Source: Bacillota bacterium
Lineage (GTDB): Bacteria > Bacillota > Clostridia > Christensenellales > Aristaeellaceae
NCBI GenBank assembly: GCA_009787135.1
Contig: WRGP01000221.1
Span: forward strand, 1-15,008
Length of the DNA: 15,008 nucleotides
Direction of reading: 5' to 3'
The first letter of the stretch is position 1, and the number at the start of each line of letters is the position of its first letter. The notes under the pieces were generated by a model, which was not told where the DNA came from, did not search any database, and saw nothing but the letters and a program-made list of their open reading frames with translations. Shown piece by piece: positions 1 to 6,887 of this stretch. The position numbers and the translations under genes are program-made.

Positions 1-14
1 GGGGGGGGGGGGGG
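1..14. other. 14-base poly-G at the window edge, likely end artefact
   Basis: The window opens with 14 consecutive G, which would give about five Gly codons in the SH3 gene frame; the other edge also ends in a G-run. Poly-G at contig ends is a known artefact of two-colour sequencing. Treat the first codons as unreliable. Confidence 0.55.
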
Positions 15-951
15 TATAGCGGCATCGGCCGGCAGCTATCCGCTGGCGGTCGTTAACAATCCCAACCCCGCGGATCGTCTGAACCTGCGCGCCGCGCCCA
101 GCCGGAACGCCGTATCCCTGGGAAAGTATTACACCGGCGTTATTGTGGTGGTCATAGATGACAGGAACCCAACGTGGTGGAAAGTGAAATTGGAATCCTC
201 CGGCCTTACAGGGTATATGGATTCCGCCTACTTGACAATCTGCGGTGATCAGGGCCGGCGTGATGAAGCGGTGATAGCCCGCGTGGGCAGCGCCATGCCA
301 AAGGCGGTGGTGGGCGGGCAGCGGCCGCAGGACGGCTTGCATTTGCGGGATAAGCCTTCGGAGAAAGGCAATTCATATGGCAAATTTTACAACGGCACGG
401 CAGTCGAAATCTTAGGGTTGACGGCGGACGGCGTCTGGTACCATGTTTACGTGCCGCGGGCGAACGCTTATGGGTATATGCTGGCCAACTACGTGCAGAT
501 GGAGAGACCGCTCAGGGATAAAAAAACCGGCGGCAGCGCGTCCGCTTTTCCAGGATATAACACCGCAGCCGGCAAAGCCAATGCCGCGCAATGGCTCGGC
601 GGCAAGTCAAAAAAATTCAGCGCCTCGGAGCTTAAGGCCGCGTGGGATTGTGTTGTCGAGTATGCAACTGAACCACAGTACAGTAGCTACCCTCCACTGC
701 TAAAGGGGTGGTACGATGAAGACTTCTCTGACGCTAATCTCGAATATTTACTCGAATATTTAGATTTGTCCTATTACCTAGGCACATCAAAAGTGAATAT
801 TATCATGTTGCTCACCCTCTCTTCCAATCCCCTCTTCTTGGAAAGCCCTTTTTCGTGGCATGCACAGTGGATTTTGATCCGTGATTCCAAATTCGGCGCG
901 TGGAGAGTGGTTGCGACGGATATTAACCCCGATCTACCTACTGGACCGTGA
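1..951 (+). CDS. SH3b-domain protein, 5'-truncated, C-terminus disturbed by tandem duplication
   Basis: The frame is open from base 1, so the true start lies outside the window; the internal GTG at 145 falls inside a domain and is not a start. Numbering visible codons from base 1, a bacterial SH3 domain spans about residues 13-78 (RLNLRAAPS, LGKYYTG, WWKV, GYMDSAYL) and a second about 97-167 (LHLRDKPS, YGKFYNGT, VWYHV, GYMLANYV). Such repeats bind cell-wall or other surface ligands, so export is likely, but any signal peptide is missing. Residues about 195-305 form a C-terminal domain of a type I associate with clostridial SH3b proteins (ELKAAWDCV, WYDEDFSD, WILIRDSKFGAWRV). The normal end looks lost: an alternative frame gives Asp-Gly-Tyr-stop at 915-926, and the TGA actually used (949-951) lies at the junction of a duplicated segment. 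The C-terminal third is richer in AT than the rest. The downstream neighbour is convergent. Function beyond ligand binding is unknown. Confidence 0.8.
   Translation, partial: GGGGGIAASAGSYPLAVVNNPNPADRLNLRAAPSRNAVSLGKYYTGVIVVVIDDRNPTWWKVKLESSGLTGYMDSAYLTICGDQGRRDEAVIARVGSAMPKAVVGGQRPQDGLHLRDKPSEKGNSYGKFYNGTAVEILGLTADGVWYHVYVPRANAYGYMLANYVQMERPLRDKKTGGSASAFPGYNTAAGKANAAQWLGGKSKKFSASELKAAWDCVVEYATEPQYSSYPPLLKGWYDEDFSDANLEYLLEYLDLSYYLGTSKVNIIMLLTLSSNPLFLESPFSWHAQWILIRDSKFGAWRVVATDINPDLPTGP
739..762 (+). repeat. 12-bp perfect tandem duplication inside the SH3 gene
   Basis: CTCGAATATTTA occurs twice back to back (739-750 and 751-762). It is in frame and encodes Leu-Glu-Tyr-Leu twice. This looks like a slippage expansion in the AT-richer C-terminal part of the gene. 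Confidence 0.85.
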
Positions 952-980
952 TTCCAAATTCGGCGCGTGGAGAGTGGTTG
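879..980 (+). repeat. 35-bp perfect direct repeat, copies 67 bp apart
   Basis: The 35 bases at 879-913 recur exactly at 946-980. Both copies encode the same peptide, RDSKFGAWRVV, but in different frames because 67 is not a multiple of three. The shared 12-mer TAACCCCGATCT follows each copy (924-935 and 995-1006), offset by 71, so copy two carries four extra bases made of GGTC/GGTA units. In frame 2 the second copy ends naturally as WRVVGSVGR-stop at 995-997. This is a partial tandem duplication of the gene's 3' end, or an assembly error. Confidence 0.85.
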
Positions 981-1069
981 GGTCGGTCGGTAGGTAACCC
1001 CGATCTCAATCTATTCCCGGGATGAATATTGGGGTTTATAGCAGTGCTTCAGCCAGCATATTTTTAACA

Positions 1070-1110
1070 GCGGCCGAACCGCAAAACGCATGCGTTTGAA
1101 GTTCGGCCGC
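1070..1110. terminator. Long hairpin between convergent genes, possible bidirectional terminator
   Basis: GCGGCCGAAC (1070-1079) pairs with GTTCGGCCGC (1101-1110), a perfect 10-bp stem. Inside it lies a second perfect palindrome, AAACGCATGCGTTT (1084-1097). On the minus strand the structure is followed by the complement of TTTTTAACA at 1061-1069 (A-rich rather than T-rich), and no long T-tract follows on the plus strand, so it is not a textbook intrinsic terminator. Its site between the ends of the SH3 gene and the kinase gene suggests transcription termination or mRNA 3'-end protection. The rest of 952-1130 shows only the repeat tail. Confidence 0.5.
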
Positions 1111-1130
1111 CGCTTTACGCCCGTGACAGA

Positions 1131-2519
1131 TCAATCATCATCTAGTGCCTTCACAGCCCGCCCCGCCCCTCGCGATTCGCGCCGCTTTTCTTTGCCATAA
1201 TAGGCGGCATACGCCTTGGACGGTTTCACGAAGTTCAGCACCGCGCCCAGCAGGGTTACCTTGCTGCGCGCCAGCTGATCCAGCGCCTTTTTAACCTGCG
1301 CCATCTCGGTTTTATTGTCCGCGATAGAGAGAATCGCGCCGTCCAGCTTGGCCGCAAGCAGCGCGGGGTCGATGAACAGGCCGAGCGGCGAGGTGTCAAA
1401 CAGGACGATATCAAATTGCTCCAAGGCATCGTCCAAAAAAGTTGTGAAGCGCTTGGACGCGACGATGCGCGAGACAAGCGCCGCCCGGTGGTGGCTATCG
1501 ATGAAGAACAGGTTTTTATAGCTGGTGCGCACAGCCACCTCGGCAAGAGGCGCGCGGCCGGCCAGATAATCGGTGAGGTCATACGTCCCCTGCCGCTTGA
1601 GCAGGCTGCCCAGCGTTGGGTTGCGCATGTCCATATCCACCAAGAGCACCCGCTTGCCATCCTCCGCGTATGCGGACGCCAGCAGCACCGCCAGGGAGCT
1701 TTTGCCTTCCCCCTTCGCCACGCTGGTAATCGCCAGCGTGCGCACGGGCTCGTCGAGGTCTGACTCGGAGATGTTCACGGCCGCGGTTTTCGCGCTTTCA
1801 CGCACAATATCAGGCAAAAAACGGTACAGGCGGCCGGAGCGCTCGTTTCCCGCGGCGAGGAAGCGCTTGAGCATCTTCCGGTAGTCCGGAACCGTGGCCA
1901 GCAGCGAGAGGTTCAATTGCTGCGTGAGGTGCGCGTCACTCTTGATGCGATCGCTAAGAAGCTCCAGCAGCAGGACGGCCACGAAGCATAGGGCCAGGGC
2001 TATGCAATACGCCATGACCGCATACTCTTTGAGCTTGGGGAAAGAGGGGGACTGCGGCGTCACGGCATCTTTCGCGACGCTTGCGCCGTCAATTCGCATC
2101 TGGGCGTTAAGGTAGCCGCTGAAGGCGTACGCGGCCCGGTTGGCCGCGTCGGCGCAGAGCGCGGCATCGCGGCCGGTCGCTTGAATGTCTATGACGCGCG
2201 TGCCCGATACGCTGGATACCGCAAAGCGTATGGATTGGGTAATATCAGAAACCCCCAGCGCCTCACTCGCGCTTTGCAAAACGGGGGAACGATCAAACAG
2301 CGCTATGAAATCGCTGACGAGAAAGCCGCCGGCCTCCGCGTCGTAGCGCAGGCTGCCGCCGCCATCCTGATAGGGAATGGCGACGAACAGGGTCGCGGTC
2401 GCCGTGTATTGGGTGGGCAGCAGAAAGCATACGAGCAGCGTTAGTACGGCCACCAAAATGGGAACAACGACAAGCGCCCAAAACCGCTTGCGCAACGCGC
2501 TTAACAGGTTTAATTGCAT
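1131..2519 (-). CDS. Fused Wzz-type chain-length regulator / BY-family tyrosine autokinase
   Basis: Membrane protein of the Wzc/CapAB family, which controls chain length and export of capsule or exopolysaccharide by cycles of tyrosine autophosphorylation. I prefer the ATG at 2519 (462 aa) to the GTG at 2534, because GAGGG lies 8-9 bases upstream of the ATG while the GTG has no ribosome binding site. Membrane segments lie at about residues 14-34 and 166-186, with an extracytoplasmic Wzz loop between them and a Pro-rich PQSPSFPKL just before the second. The cytoplasmic kinase follows: Walker A AKGEGKSS (Lys273), Walker A' VDMDMRNP (294-301) and Walker B VLFDTSP (about 372-378). Walker B departs from the usual DTPP. 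The tyrosine cluster is small (YAAYYG, Tyr437, 440, 441) and is followed by a basic tail. Many Firmicutes split the two halves into separate proteins; here they are fused. No glycosyltransferase or other capsule gene is visible next to it, so its pathway partners are elsewhere. Confidence 0.88.
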   Translation of the reverse strand: MQLNLLSALRKRFWALVVVPILVAVLTLLVCFLLPTQYTATATLFVAIPYQDGGGSLRYDAEAGGFLVSDFIALFDRSPVLQSASEALGVSDITQSIRFAVSSVSGTRVIDIQATGRDAALCADAANRAAYAFSGYLNAQMRIDGASVAKDAVTPQSPSFPKLKEYAVMAYCIALALCFVAVLLLELLSDRIKSDAHLTQQLNLSLLATVPDYRKMLKRFLAAGNERSGRLYRFLPDIVRESAKTAAVNISESDLDEPVRTLAITSVAKGEGKSSLAVLLASAYAEDGKRVLLVDMDMRNPTLGSLLKRQGTYDLTDYLAGRAPLAEVAVRTSYKNLFFIDSHHRAALVSRIVASKRFTTFLDDALEQFDIVLFDTSPLGLFIDPALLAAKLDGAILSIADNKTEMAQVKKALDQLARSKVTLLGAVLNFVKPSKAYAAYYGKEKRRESRGAGRAVKALDDD

Positions 2520-2646
2520 GCGATCAGCCCTCACTTGCGAATCTGGAGCGACAGACGGCCCCAGTCATGATAACACCCGGCTTATGGGAGTATTTTACGG
2601 TAAAAAATGTAAAAAGGAAAGAAATTTTGAACTTTTTAATCAAAAA

Positions 2647-2674
2647 GTTATAATTTTGTAAAATTTACAGGCAA
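2647..2674 (-). promoter_or_regulatory. Putative promoter of the Wzz/BY-kinase gene
   Basis: On the minus strand TTGCCT (2674-2669) and TATAAC (2652-2647) are separated by 16 bases. The predicted start near 2640 would give a leader of about 120 nt. The -35 is a 4/6 match and the -10 a 5/6 match, in a very AT-rich stretch where chance matches are more likely. Confidence 0.45.
2657..2669. promoter_or_regulatory. 13-bp inverted repeat TGTAAA-A-TTTACA, operator-like
   Basis: A perfect 6+6 palindrome with a one-base centre sits between the -35 and -10 of the proposed kinase promoter, a typical repressor position. A related 13-bp inverted repeat, TTTTAC-G-GTAAAA, lies at 2593-2605 in the predicted leader. 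No cognate regulator can be named from the window. Confidence 0.35.
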
Positions 2675-2680
2675 GAAAAG

Positions 2681-2694
2681 CTCCCCGCGGGGAG
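2681..2694. other. 14-bp perfect palindrome CTCCCCGCGGGGAG between divergent promoters
   Basis: It forms a 6-7 bp GC-only hairpin between the minus-strand promoter at 2647-2674 and the plus-strand promoter at 2728. It lies upstream of both predicted start sites, so it is not obviously an attenuator for either. On the minus strand it is followed by CTTTTCTTG, a weak terminator-like tail. Confidence 0.35.
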
Positions 2695-2727
2695 AAAGTT
2701 CAGGCGAATCGCGGCCGGATCCTCCGC

Positions 2728-2757
2728 TTGACATCTGTTATTGGCAAGTGGTACGCT
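2728..2757 (+). promoter_or_regulatory. Putative promoter of the FAD dehydrogenase operon
   Basis: A consensus TTGACA at 2728-2733 is followed after 18 bases by TACGCT (2752-2757), a poor -10. The perfect -35 and its place about 65 bp before a good ribosome binding site support it; the weak -10 lowers confidence. The TTG of this -35 could be misread as a start codon for the gene. Confidence 0.45.
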
Positions 2758-2796
2758 ATTTTACAATCCAGCAGTTGGGAGAAAAGGAGAGCTGTC

Positions 2797-4386
2797 ATGA
2801 TACGCGTCCCCGCCGTACCGGTACCCCTTGACGCAGCGGAACGGGAGTGGCCCGCAATGGTGGCGGCTTTGCTGAAAACGCGGCCGGATCAGGTTCGCGC
2901 GTGCAGGCTGGTCAAGCGTTCCGTGGACGCGAGGCGCAAGGGGGACGTGCACCTTAGGCTAACGCTGGACGTGGAGGTGGCGGGAGACGAGGAAGCCATC
3001 CTGAAGCGCTGCCATGGCCTGCAGGTATCCAAGGCGCCGGTTCCTTTTGTTTCTCCAACGCGCGCCGCGGGAAGATCCTTTCGCCGCCGCCCGGTCGTCG
3101 TGGGCTGCGGGCCGGCGGGTTTGTTTGCGGCGCTCACGCTGGCGAAGGCCGGCGCCATGCCGCTGCTCGTTGAGCGGGGACAGGACGCGCTGACGCGCAA
3201 GGCGCGGGTGGACGCGTTCTTTGCGGGCGGGCCGTTGGATCCGGAGTCGAACATCCAGTTCGGCGAGGGCGGCGCGGGCACTTTTTCCGACGGGAAGCTG
3301 AGCACGGGCATCAAGGATCCGCGTTGCGCGGAGGTGCTGAATACCTTTGCAGCCTGCGGCGCGCCCGATGAAATTCTCTGGCAGGCCAAGCCCCATATAG
3401 GGACGGACCATCTGCTTCCCGTGGTGCGAAACATGCGGCTTGCCCTGGAGGCGCTCGGGGGCACGGTTCGCTTTGGCACGCGGCTCACGGGCCTGATCAT
3501 TGAGCGCGGCGTCCTGCGCGGCGTGCGGCTGGGCAGCGAAGAGATTGAAACCGACGCGGTGGTTCTGGCTATCGGCCACAGCAGCCGGGACACGTTCGAG
3601 ATGCTGCGGGACGCGGGCGTCTCCATGAAGGCCAAGCCGTTTTCCATCGGCGCGCGCGTTGAACATCCGCAGGGGATGATCGACCGGGCGCAATACGGTT
3701 CTTTCGCGGGGCACGCGGCGCTTGGCGCGGCGGAATATAAGCTGTCCGCGCGTCTTGCGGGCGGCCGGGGCGTGTATACGTTCTGCATGTGCCCGGGGGG
3801 TGTGGTTGTGGCGGCCGCCTCGGAGGCGGGCGGCGTGGTTACCAACGGCATGTCCGCCTTTGCCCGCGACGGCGCGAACGCGAACAGCGCCCTGCTGGTG
3901 AATGTCGGCCCGGAAGACTTTGGCGGCGGCCCGCTAAGCGGCATGGAATTTCAACGCCGCTGGGAGCGGCTGGCCTTCGATATGGGCGGCGGAAAGTATC
4001 GCGCGCCCGCGCAGCTTGTCGGGGATTTTCTTTCGGGCCGCGCGACGCGAGACCTGGGCGGCGTGACGCCCACGTACCGGCCCGGCGTGACGCCCGGCGA
4101 TTTGCGGGGCTGTTTGCCGCCGTTTGTTACGGAGGCCATGGCGGAGGGCATCCGGCGGTTTGAGCGCCAGCTGCACGGTTTTGCCATGCCGGACGCGGTG
4201 CTCATAGGCGTGGAAACGCGCTCGTCCAGCCCCGTGCGCGTAGAGCGGGACGAGACGGGGCAAGCTTTCCCGCGGGGGCTCTACCCGGCCGGGGAGGGCG
4301 CGGGGTACGCGGGCGGCATTCTCTCGGCCGCGGCGGATGGGATCTACATCGCGGAGCGTGTGCTTAGCGCGAAACTGGCGGAATGA
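2797..4386 (+). CDS. NAD(P)/FAD-dependent dehydrogenase (COG2509-type)
   Basis: The product is a 529-aa flavoprotein of a widespread but poorly characterised clostridial family. The ATG at 2797 has AGGAG seven bases upstream; a longer reading from TTG 2728 would start inside the -35 element and is rejected. Residues 1-98 form the small N-terminal domain usual in this family (KRSVDARRKGDVHL). The FAD-binding Rossmann motif GCGPAG is at 103-108, followed by the conserved FGEGGAGTFSDGKL (155-168). FCMCPGG (329-335) and the C-terminal flavin-contact motif LYPAGEGAGYAGGI (495-508) complete a full-length protein. Physiological substrate and electron partner are unknown for the family, and the sequence does not show them. 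It is the first gene of an apparent operon; the pyridoxamine kinase starts about 16 bp after its stop. No membrane segment is evident, so it is probably cytosolic. Confidence 0.9.
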   Translation: MIRVPAVPVPLDAAEREWPAMVAALLKTRPDQVRACRLVKRSVDARRKGDVHLRLTLDVEVAGDEEAILKRCHGLQVSKAPVPFVSPTRAAGRSFRRRPVVVGCGPAGLFAALTLAKAGAMPLLVERGQDALTRKARVDAFFAGGPLDPESNIQFGEGGAGTFSDGKLSTGIKDPRCAEVLNTFAACGAPDEILWQAKPHIGTDHLLPVVRNMRLALEALGGTVRFGTRLTGLIIERGVLRGVRLGSEEIETDAVVLAIGHSSRDTFEMLRDAGVSMKAKPFSIGARVEHPQGMIDRAQYGSFAGHAALGAAEYKLSARLAGGRGVYTFCMCPGGVVVAAASEAGGVVTNGMSAFARDGANANSALLVNVGPEDFGGGPLSGMEFQRRWERLAFDMGGGKYRAPAQLVGDFLSGRATRDLGGVTPTYRPGVTPGDLRGCLPPFVTEAMAEGIRRFERQLHGFAMPDAVLIGVETRSSSPVRVERDETGQAFPRGLYPAGEGAGYAGGILSAAADGIYIAERVLSAKLAE

Positions 4387-4402
4387 GGGAGGCGTTGATG
4401 CA

Positions 4403-5260
4403 GTGCAGGCGATCCAACGATCGGTGCCCCGCGTGATGGCGATCCATGACCTGTCCGGCGTGGGCAAATGCTCGCTGACCGTGGCGCTGCCGATTCTGTC
4501 GGCCATGGGCGCGGAGGCGGCGGCCATGCCGACCGCTGTTTTATCCACCCATACGGGCAACATCACCGGTTATACCTACCGCGACCTGACCGACGACATG
4601 CTGCCCATGGCTTGGCACTGGCGCTCGCTGGGGATTTGTTTTGACGCGCTGTACAGCGGGTGGCTGGGATCATCCCGGCAAAACGACATTGTGCTTACGA
4701 TATTTGAGGAATTTGGCGCGGAGGGCACGCTCCGCCTTGTAGACCCCGTGATGGGCGACCATGGAAGGCTCTACAGCACGTATACGCCTGACCGGGTGAA
4801 CGGCATGGCGCGGTTGTGCGCCAAGGCTGATCTCATCACGCCGAACCTGACCGAGGCGTGTTTTTTGCTGGGCGAGACGTATAGCGCGGAAGTGATGGAC
4901 GCGCCCGGGGCCCGCGCGCTGTGTGAGAGGCTTTTGAGCCTGGGGCCAAAGTCCGTTGTGGTGACGGGTATCTCCACCGGCGAGGGTACGATCGGCGCGG
5001 CCGCGCTTGAGGCGGGCAGCGGCGCGTTTTCCCTGCATGAAATGCCCAGGATACCGGGCGTGTGGCACGGAACGGGCGATATCTTTGGCTCCGTGCTGCT
5101 TGGCGCGCTGCTCTTTGGACGCGGGCTTGCGGAAGCGGCCGCGCTGGCGGTGGATTTTACCGCAGGCTGCATCGGCCGAACCTACGCATGCGGCGCGGAC
5201 CCGCGCCTGGGTATCGATTTTGAGCGCGGTTTGCCAGGCCTTATAGCGGCGCTGGCGTAA
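4403..5260 (+). CDS. pdxY: Pyridoxamine/pyridoxal kinase
   Basis: A ribokinase-fold kinase that phosphorylates B6 vitamers to give pyridoxal 5'-phosphate in cofactor salvage. The GTG at 4403 gives 285 aa, the usual family length, with an N-terminus MQAIQRSVPRVMAIHDLSG that keeps the conserved first strand; AGGGAGG lies 10 bases upstream. The ATG at 4436 would shorten that strand but is placed on a stop-start overlap (see findings). Motifs: SGVGKCSLTVALPILS (18-33), LPTAVLSTHTG-like MPTAVLSTHTG (42-52), DPVMGDHG (114-121), TPNLTEACFLLG (146-157) and the catalytic anion-hole motif GTGD at 223-226 with Asp226 as base. It follows the FAD dehydrogenase by 16 bp and precedes the DUF1934 gene by 68 bp, so it is probably co-transcribed. 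Whether it prefers pyridoxamine or pyridoxal cannot be read from sequence. Confidence 0.9.
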   Translation: MQAIQRSVPRVMAIHDLSGVGKCSLTVALPILSAMGAEAAAMPTAVLSTHTGNITGYTYRDLTDDMLPMAWHWRSLGICFDALYSGWLGSSRQNDIVLTIFEEFGAEGTLRLVDPVMGDHGRLYSTYTPDRVNGMARLCAKADLITPNLTEACFLLGETYSAEVMDAPGARALCERLLSLGPKSVVVTGISTGEGTIGAAALEAGSGAFSLHEMPRIPGVWHGTGDIFGSVLLGALLFGRGLAEAAALAVDFTAGCIGRTYACGADPRLGIDFERGLPGLIAALA

Positions 5261-5328
5261 TACCGTTTCTTTCCCGTTATCTCTTCCGCCACATCGAACG
5301 CAACATGGCATATGAGGAGGGCCGCTGG

Positions 5329-5766
5329 ATGGGCGATGAGTTTGCGGTGCTGGTAACCGTCACCGGCATGGATGAGGCGCAATGCCCGATTGCCCTGTCC
5401 ACGCGCGGGACGCTTTGGGAGCTGCCCGGCGGGTTTTTGCTTCGCTATGATGAAATCGACCCGGATGATCTCAAGGTGACCCATACGCTCGTTGAGTCCC
5501 GTGGCGCCGGTGTGACCGTGTTGCGCGCGGGGAAGGTGATATCCACGATCGTCTATGCGGAAAACGAGACGTTCGTCAGCGATTATGCGACGCCGTGGGG
5601 CCAGTCTACGCTGCGCGTATATGCGACGGAGGTGCGGGTCCGGCGGGACGGAGCCGTGGGGCACGTACGCCTCAAGTATCAGCTGAACCTGGCAGGCGGC
5701 CAGTCCGCGCCGGGCGAGACGGCGGTGTGTTGGCTCGACATCCGCTTTCAGCCATGCGCAAGCTGA
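5329..5766 (+). CDS. DUF1934 (YwiB-like) beta-barrel protein
   Basis: A 145-aa protein. The start is the ATG at 5329, which has a perfect AGGAGG eight bases upstream; an in-frame ATG at 5305 lacks one. The sequence follows the DUF1934 pattern of a small calycin-like barrel: STRGTLWELPGGFLLRYDE, then TVLRAGKVISTIVYAE, then the YATPWGQSTLRVYAT segment (a variant of the family's YxTPYG motif), and a closing LKYQLNL. In Bacillus the homologue YwiB sits beside argS, but its role is unknown; here argS is not seen. It is downstream of pdxY and overlaps the next gene by 13 bp, so the two are probably translationally coupled. No signal peptide or membrane segment is visible. Confidence 0.82.
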   Translation: MGDEFAVLVTVTGMDEAQCPIALSTRGTLWELPGGFLLRYDEIDPDDLKVTHTLVESRGAGVTVLRAGKVISTIVYAENETFVSDYATPWGQSTLRVYATEVRVRRDGAVGHVRLKYQLNLAGGQSAPGETAVCWLDIRFQPCAS

Positions 5767-6305
5767 CCCGCAACCCGGCGATTGCCCTGCGGGAAACGCT
5801 CGCGCCGTTACACCCGGCCGGCTTGTTCCGGTGGGATATGTCCGGGTGGGGATTGTTGGTTTCGGACGCGCCAGGGCGCGGCGCGGCAGGGGAGGCCTTT
5901 GCGGCCAACGTGAAGCGTTTGGGGCTTCGCGCGCGGGAAGCGCGGGGGCTTTTGCATGTTGACTGCCCGGCGGACGCGTATGCGGCGTTGCTTCGCATAG
6001 ATTTTTGCGAGCGGGGCGCGTGGGATTCTGATTGGTTTGAGCTGCAGGCACTTTTGGCGAGTGTGCTGGAGCGCGATGATCATAAAGGGGATGCCGGCCT
6101 CCTTGGGCCTGACGAGCGGTTGATGCGCAAGGCAATGCTTGCGTGCGCGCAGGGGGAAAAGCGGGTGCGCGCCTTCGCGGGCGGCTTGCGCCTCGCGGAC
6201 GCGGAAGCCCTGCGCGCCGGGGATACGGCCTCCACGCGCGCCTGCGCGGCCTTGCTCGCCCATTGGCTGCGGGTGGAGCGGGGGGTGGGAATACCGTTTG
6301 TATGA
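5754..6305 (+). CDS. Unrecognised 183-aa protein coupled to the DUF1934 gene
   Basis: I do not recognise a family. The ATG at 5754 starts 13 bp before the stop of the DUF1934 gene and has no ribosome binding site of its own, which suggests translational coupling. The product is Arg/Ala/Leu-rich and appears soluble. The N-terminal 65 residues look like a mixed alpha/beta unit (LFRWDMSGWGLLVSDAPGR, then a helix AFAANVKRLGLRAREA, then the strand GLLHVDC). A middle part DFCERGAWDSDWFELQALL is rich in Trp and acidic residues, and the C-terminal 70 residues are helical (RLMRKAMLACAQGEKRVRAF). The reading frame keeps the third-position GC bias of its neighbours, and no antisense gene competes, so it is probably real. 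It ends one base before the stop codon of the convergent kinase gene. Function cannot be assigned. Confidence 0.7.
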   Translation: MRKLTRNPAIALRETLAPLHPAGLFRWDMSGWGLLVSDAPGRGAAGEAFAANVKRLGLRAREARGLLHVDCPADAYAALLRIDFCERGAWDSDWFELQALLASVLERDDHKGDAGLLGPDERLMRKAMLACAQGEKRVRAFAGGLRLADAEALRAGDTASTRACAALLAHWLRVERGVGIPFV

Positions 6306-6857
6306 TTATAATAAAAACGCATCCTTGATCATTTGCGCCGCAACGCCCGGCGGCAGCTGGGAATTGTCGATCCTGATGTAATGTTCAAAGGGGATTTCGC
6401 CTTCCTTGCTCACGCTGCGGCAGGTGCGGTCGTCGTTTAGCAGCATTTGGGTGGAAAAGGGGATATCCCGCTTGGAAGGCTTGTGGGCAAGGCGGTTCCC
6501 TGTGGCGTTTCTTTCGAGCCGTATGGCCTGCGGGGCTGTCAGCTCGGCGCAGTAGAGTTCCGCGTTCTTTTTTTGGAAGAAAGCACAGACATGGTTTATA
6601 TAGTCCCAATCAGCCGGATCGTCAAACGCCCACATGTAGGTAAAAATCATGCCGTATTGATCTGATTCGGTGAAAGCCTCAAAGATCACATCCCGGAGGC
6701 GTTCAATGGTGTTCTTGTGGCAGCGCCCAAAAACCTCCAGCACGAGATCGATGGCCATATGGTTGTGGAATAGCCTCAAATCCGTAATTTTCATCAGTTC
6801 CTGGCCCACGGTCATTTTGCCGACCGCTGAACTGCCCACCAGCAGCAGGAGCTTCAT
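6306..6857 (-). CDS. Small P-loop (shikimate-kinase-like) nucleotide kinase family protein
   Basis: The product is 183 aa from the ATG at 6857, which has GGAGG seven bases upstream; a GTG at 6863 overlaps that site and is rejected. The N-terminus MKLLLLVGSSAVGKMTVGQEL holds the P-loop GSSAVGK (Lys14), followed by Met-Thr rather than the usual Ser/Thr, as in a subgroup of AAA/kinase-like proteins annotated as shikimate-kinase-like. LFHNHMAIDLV (about 29-39) and the lid-like RNATGNRLAHKPSKRD (about 117-132) are the other hallmarks. The family probably phosphorylates a small molecule, but the substrate is not known. It is transcribed alone from its own promoter, divergent from mgtE, and is convergent with the upstream operon with no base between the two stop codons. 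Confidence 0.8.
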   Translation of the reverse strand: MKLLLLVGSSAVGKMTVGQELMKITDLRLFHNHMAIDLVLEVFGRCHKNTIERLRDVIFEAFTESDQYGMIFTYMWAFDDPADWDYINHVCAFFQKKNAELYCAELTAPQAIRLERNATGNRLAHKPSKRDIPFSTQMLLNDDRTCRSVSKEGEIPFEHYIRIDNSQLPPGVAAQMIKDAFLL

Positions 6858-6887
6858 TGCCACACCTCCGCGTTACCATTTGATTTC

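Noticed and set aside
2728..2796. TTG start at 2728 for the FAD dehydrogenase
   Set aside because: The codon is part of a consensus -35 element, while the ATG at 2797 has an ideal ribosome binding site.
2889..3944. 351-codon open frame opposite the FAD dehydrogenase gene
   Set aside because: Its Ser/Pro/Arg-rich composition reflects the reverse complement of GC-rich codons, and the sense frame carries all family motifs.
5182..6135. 317-codon minus-strand frame across pdxY, DUF1934 and the unknown gene
   Set aside because: It crosses three sense genes, is Pro/Arg/Ala-rich and matches no family I know.
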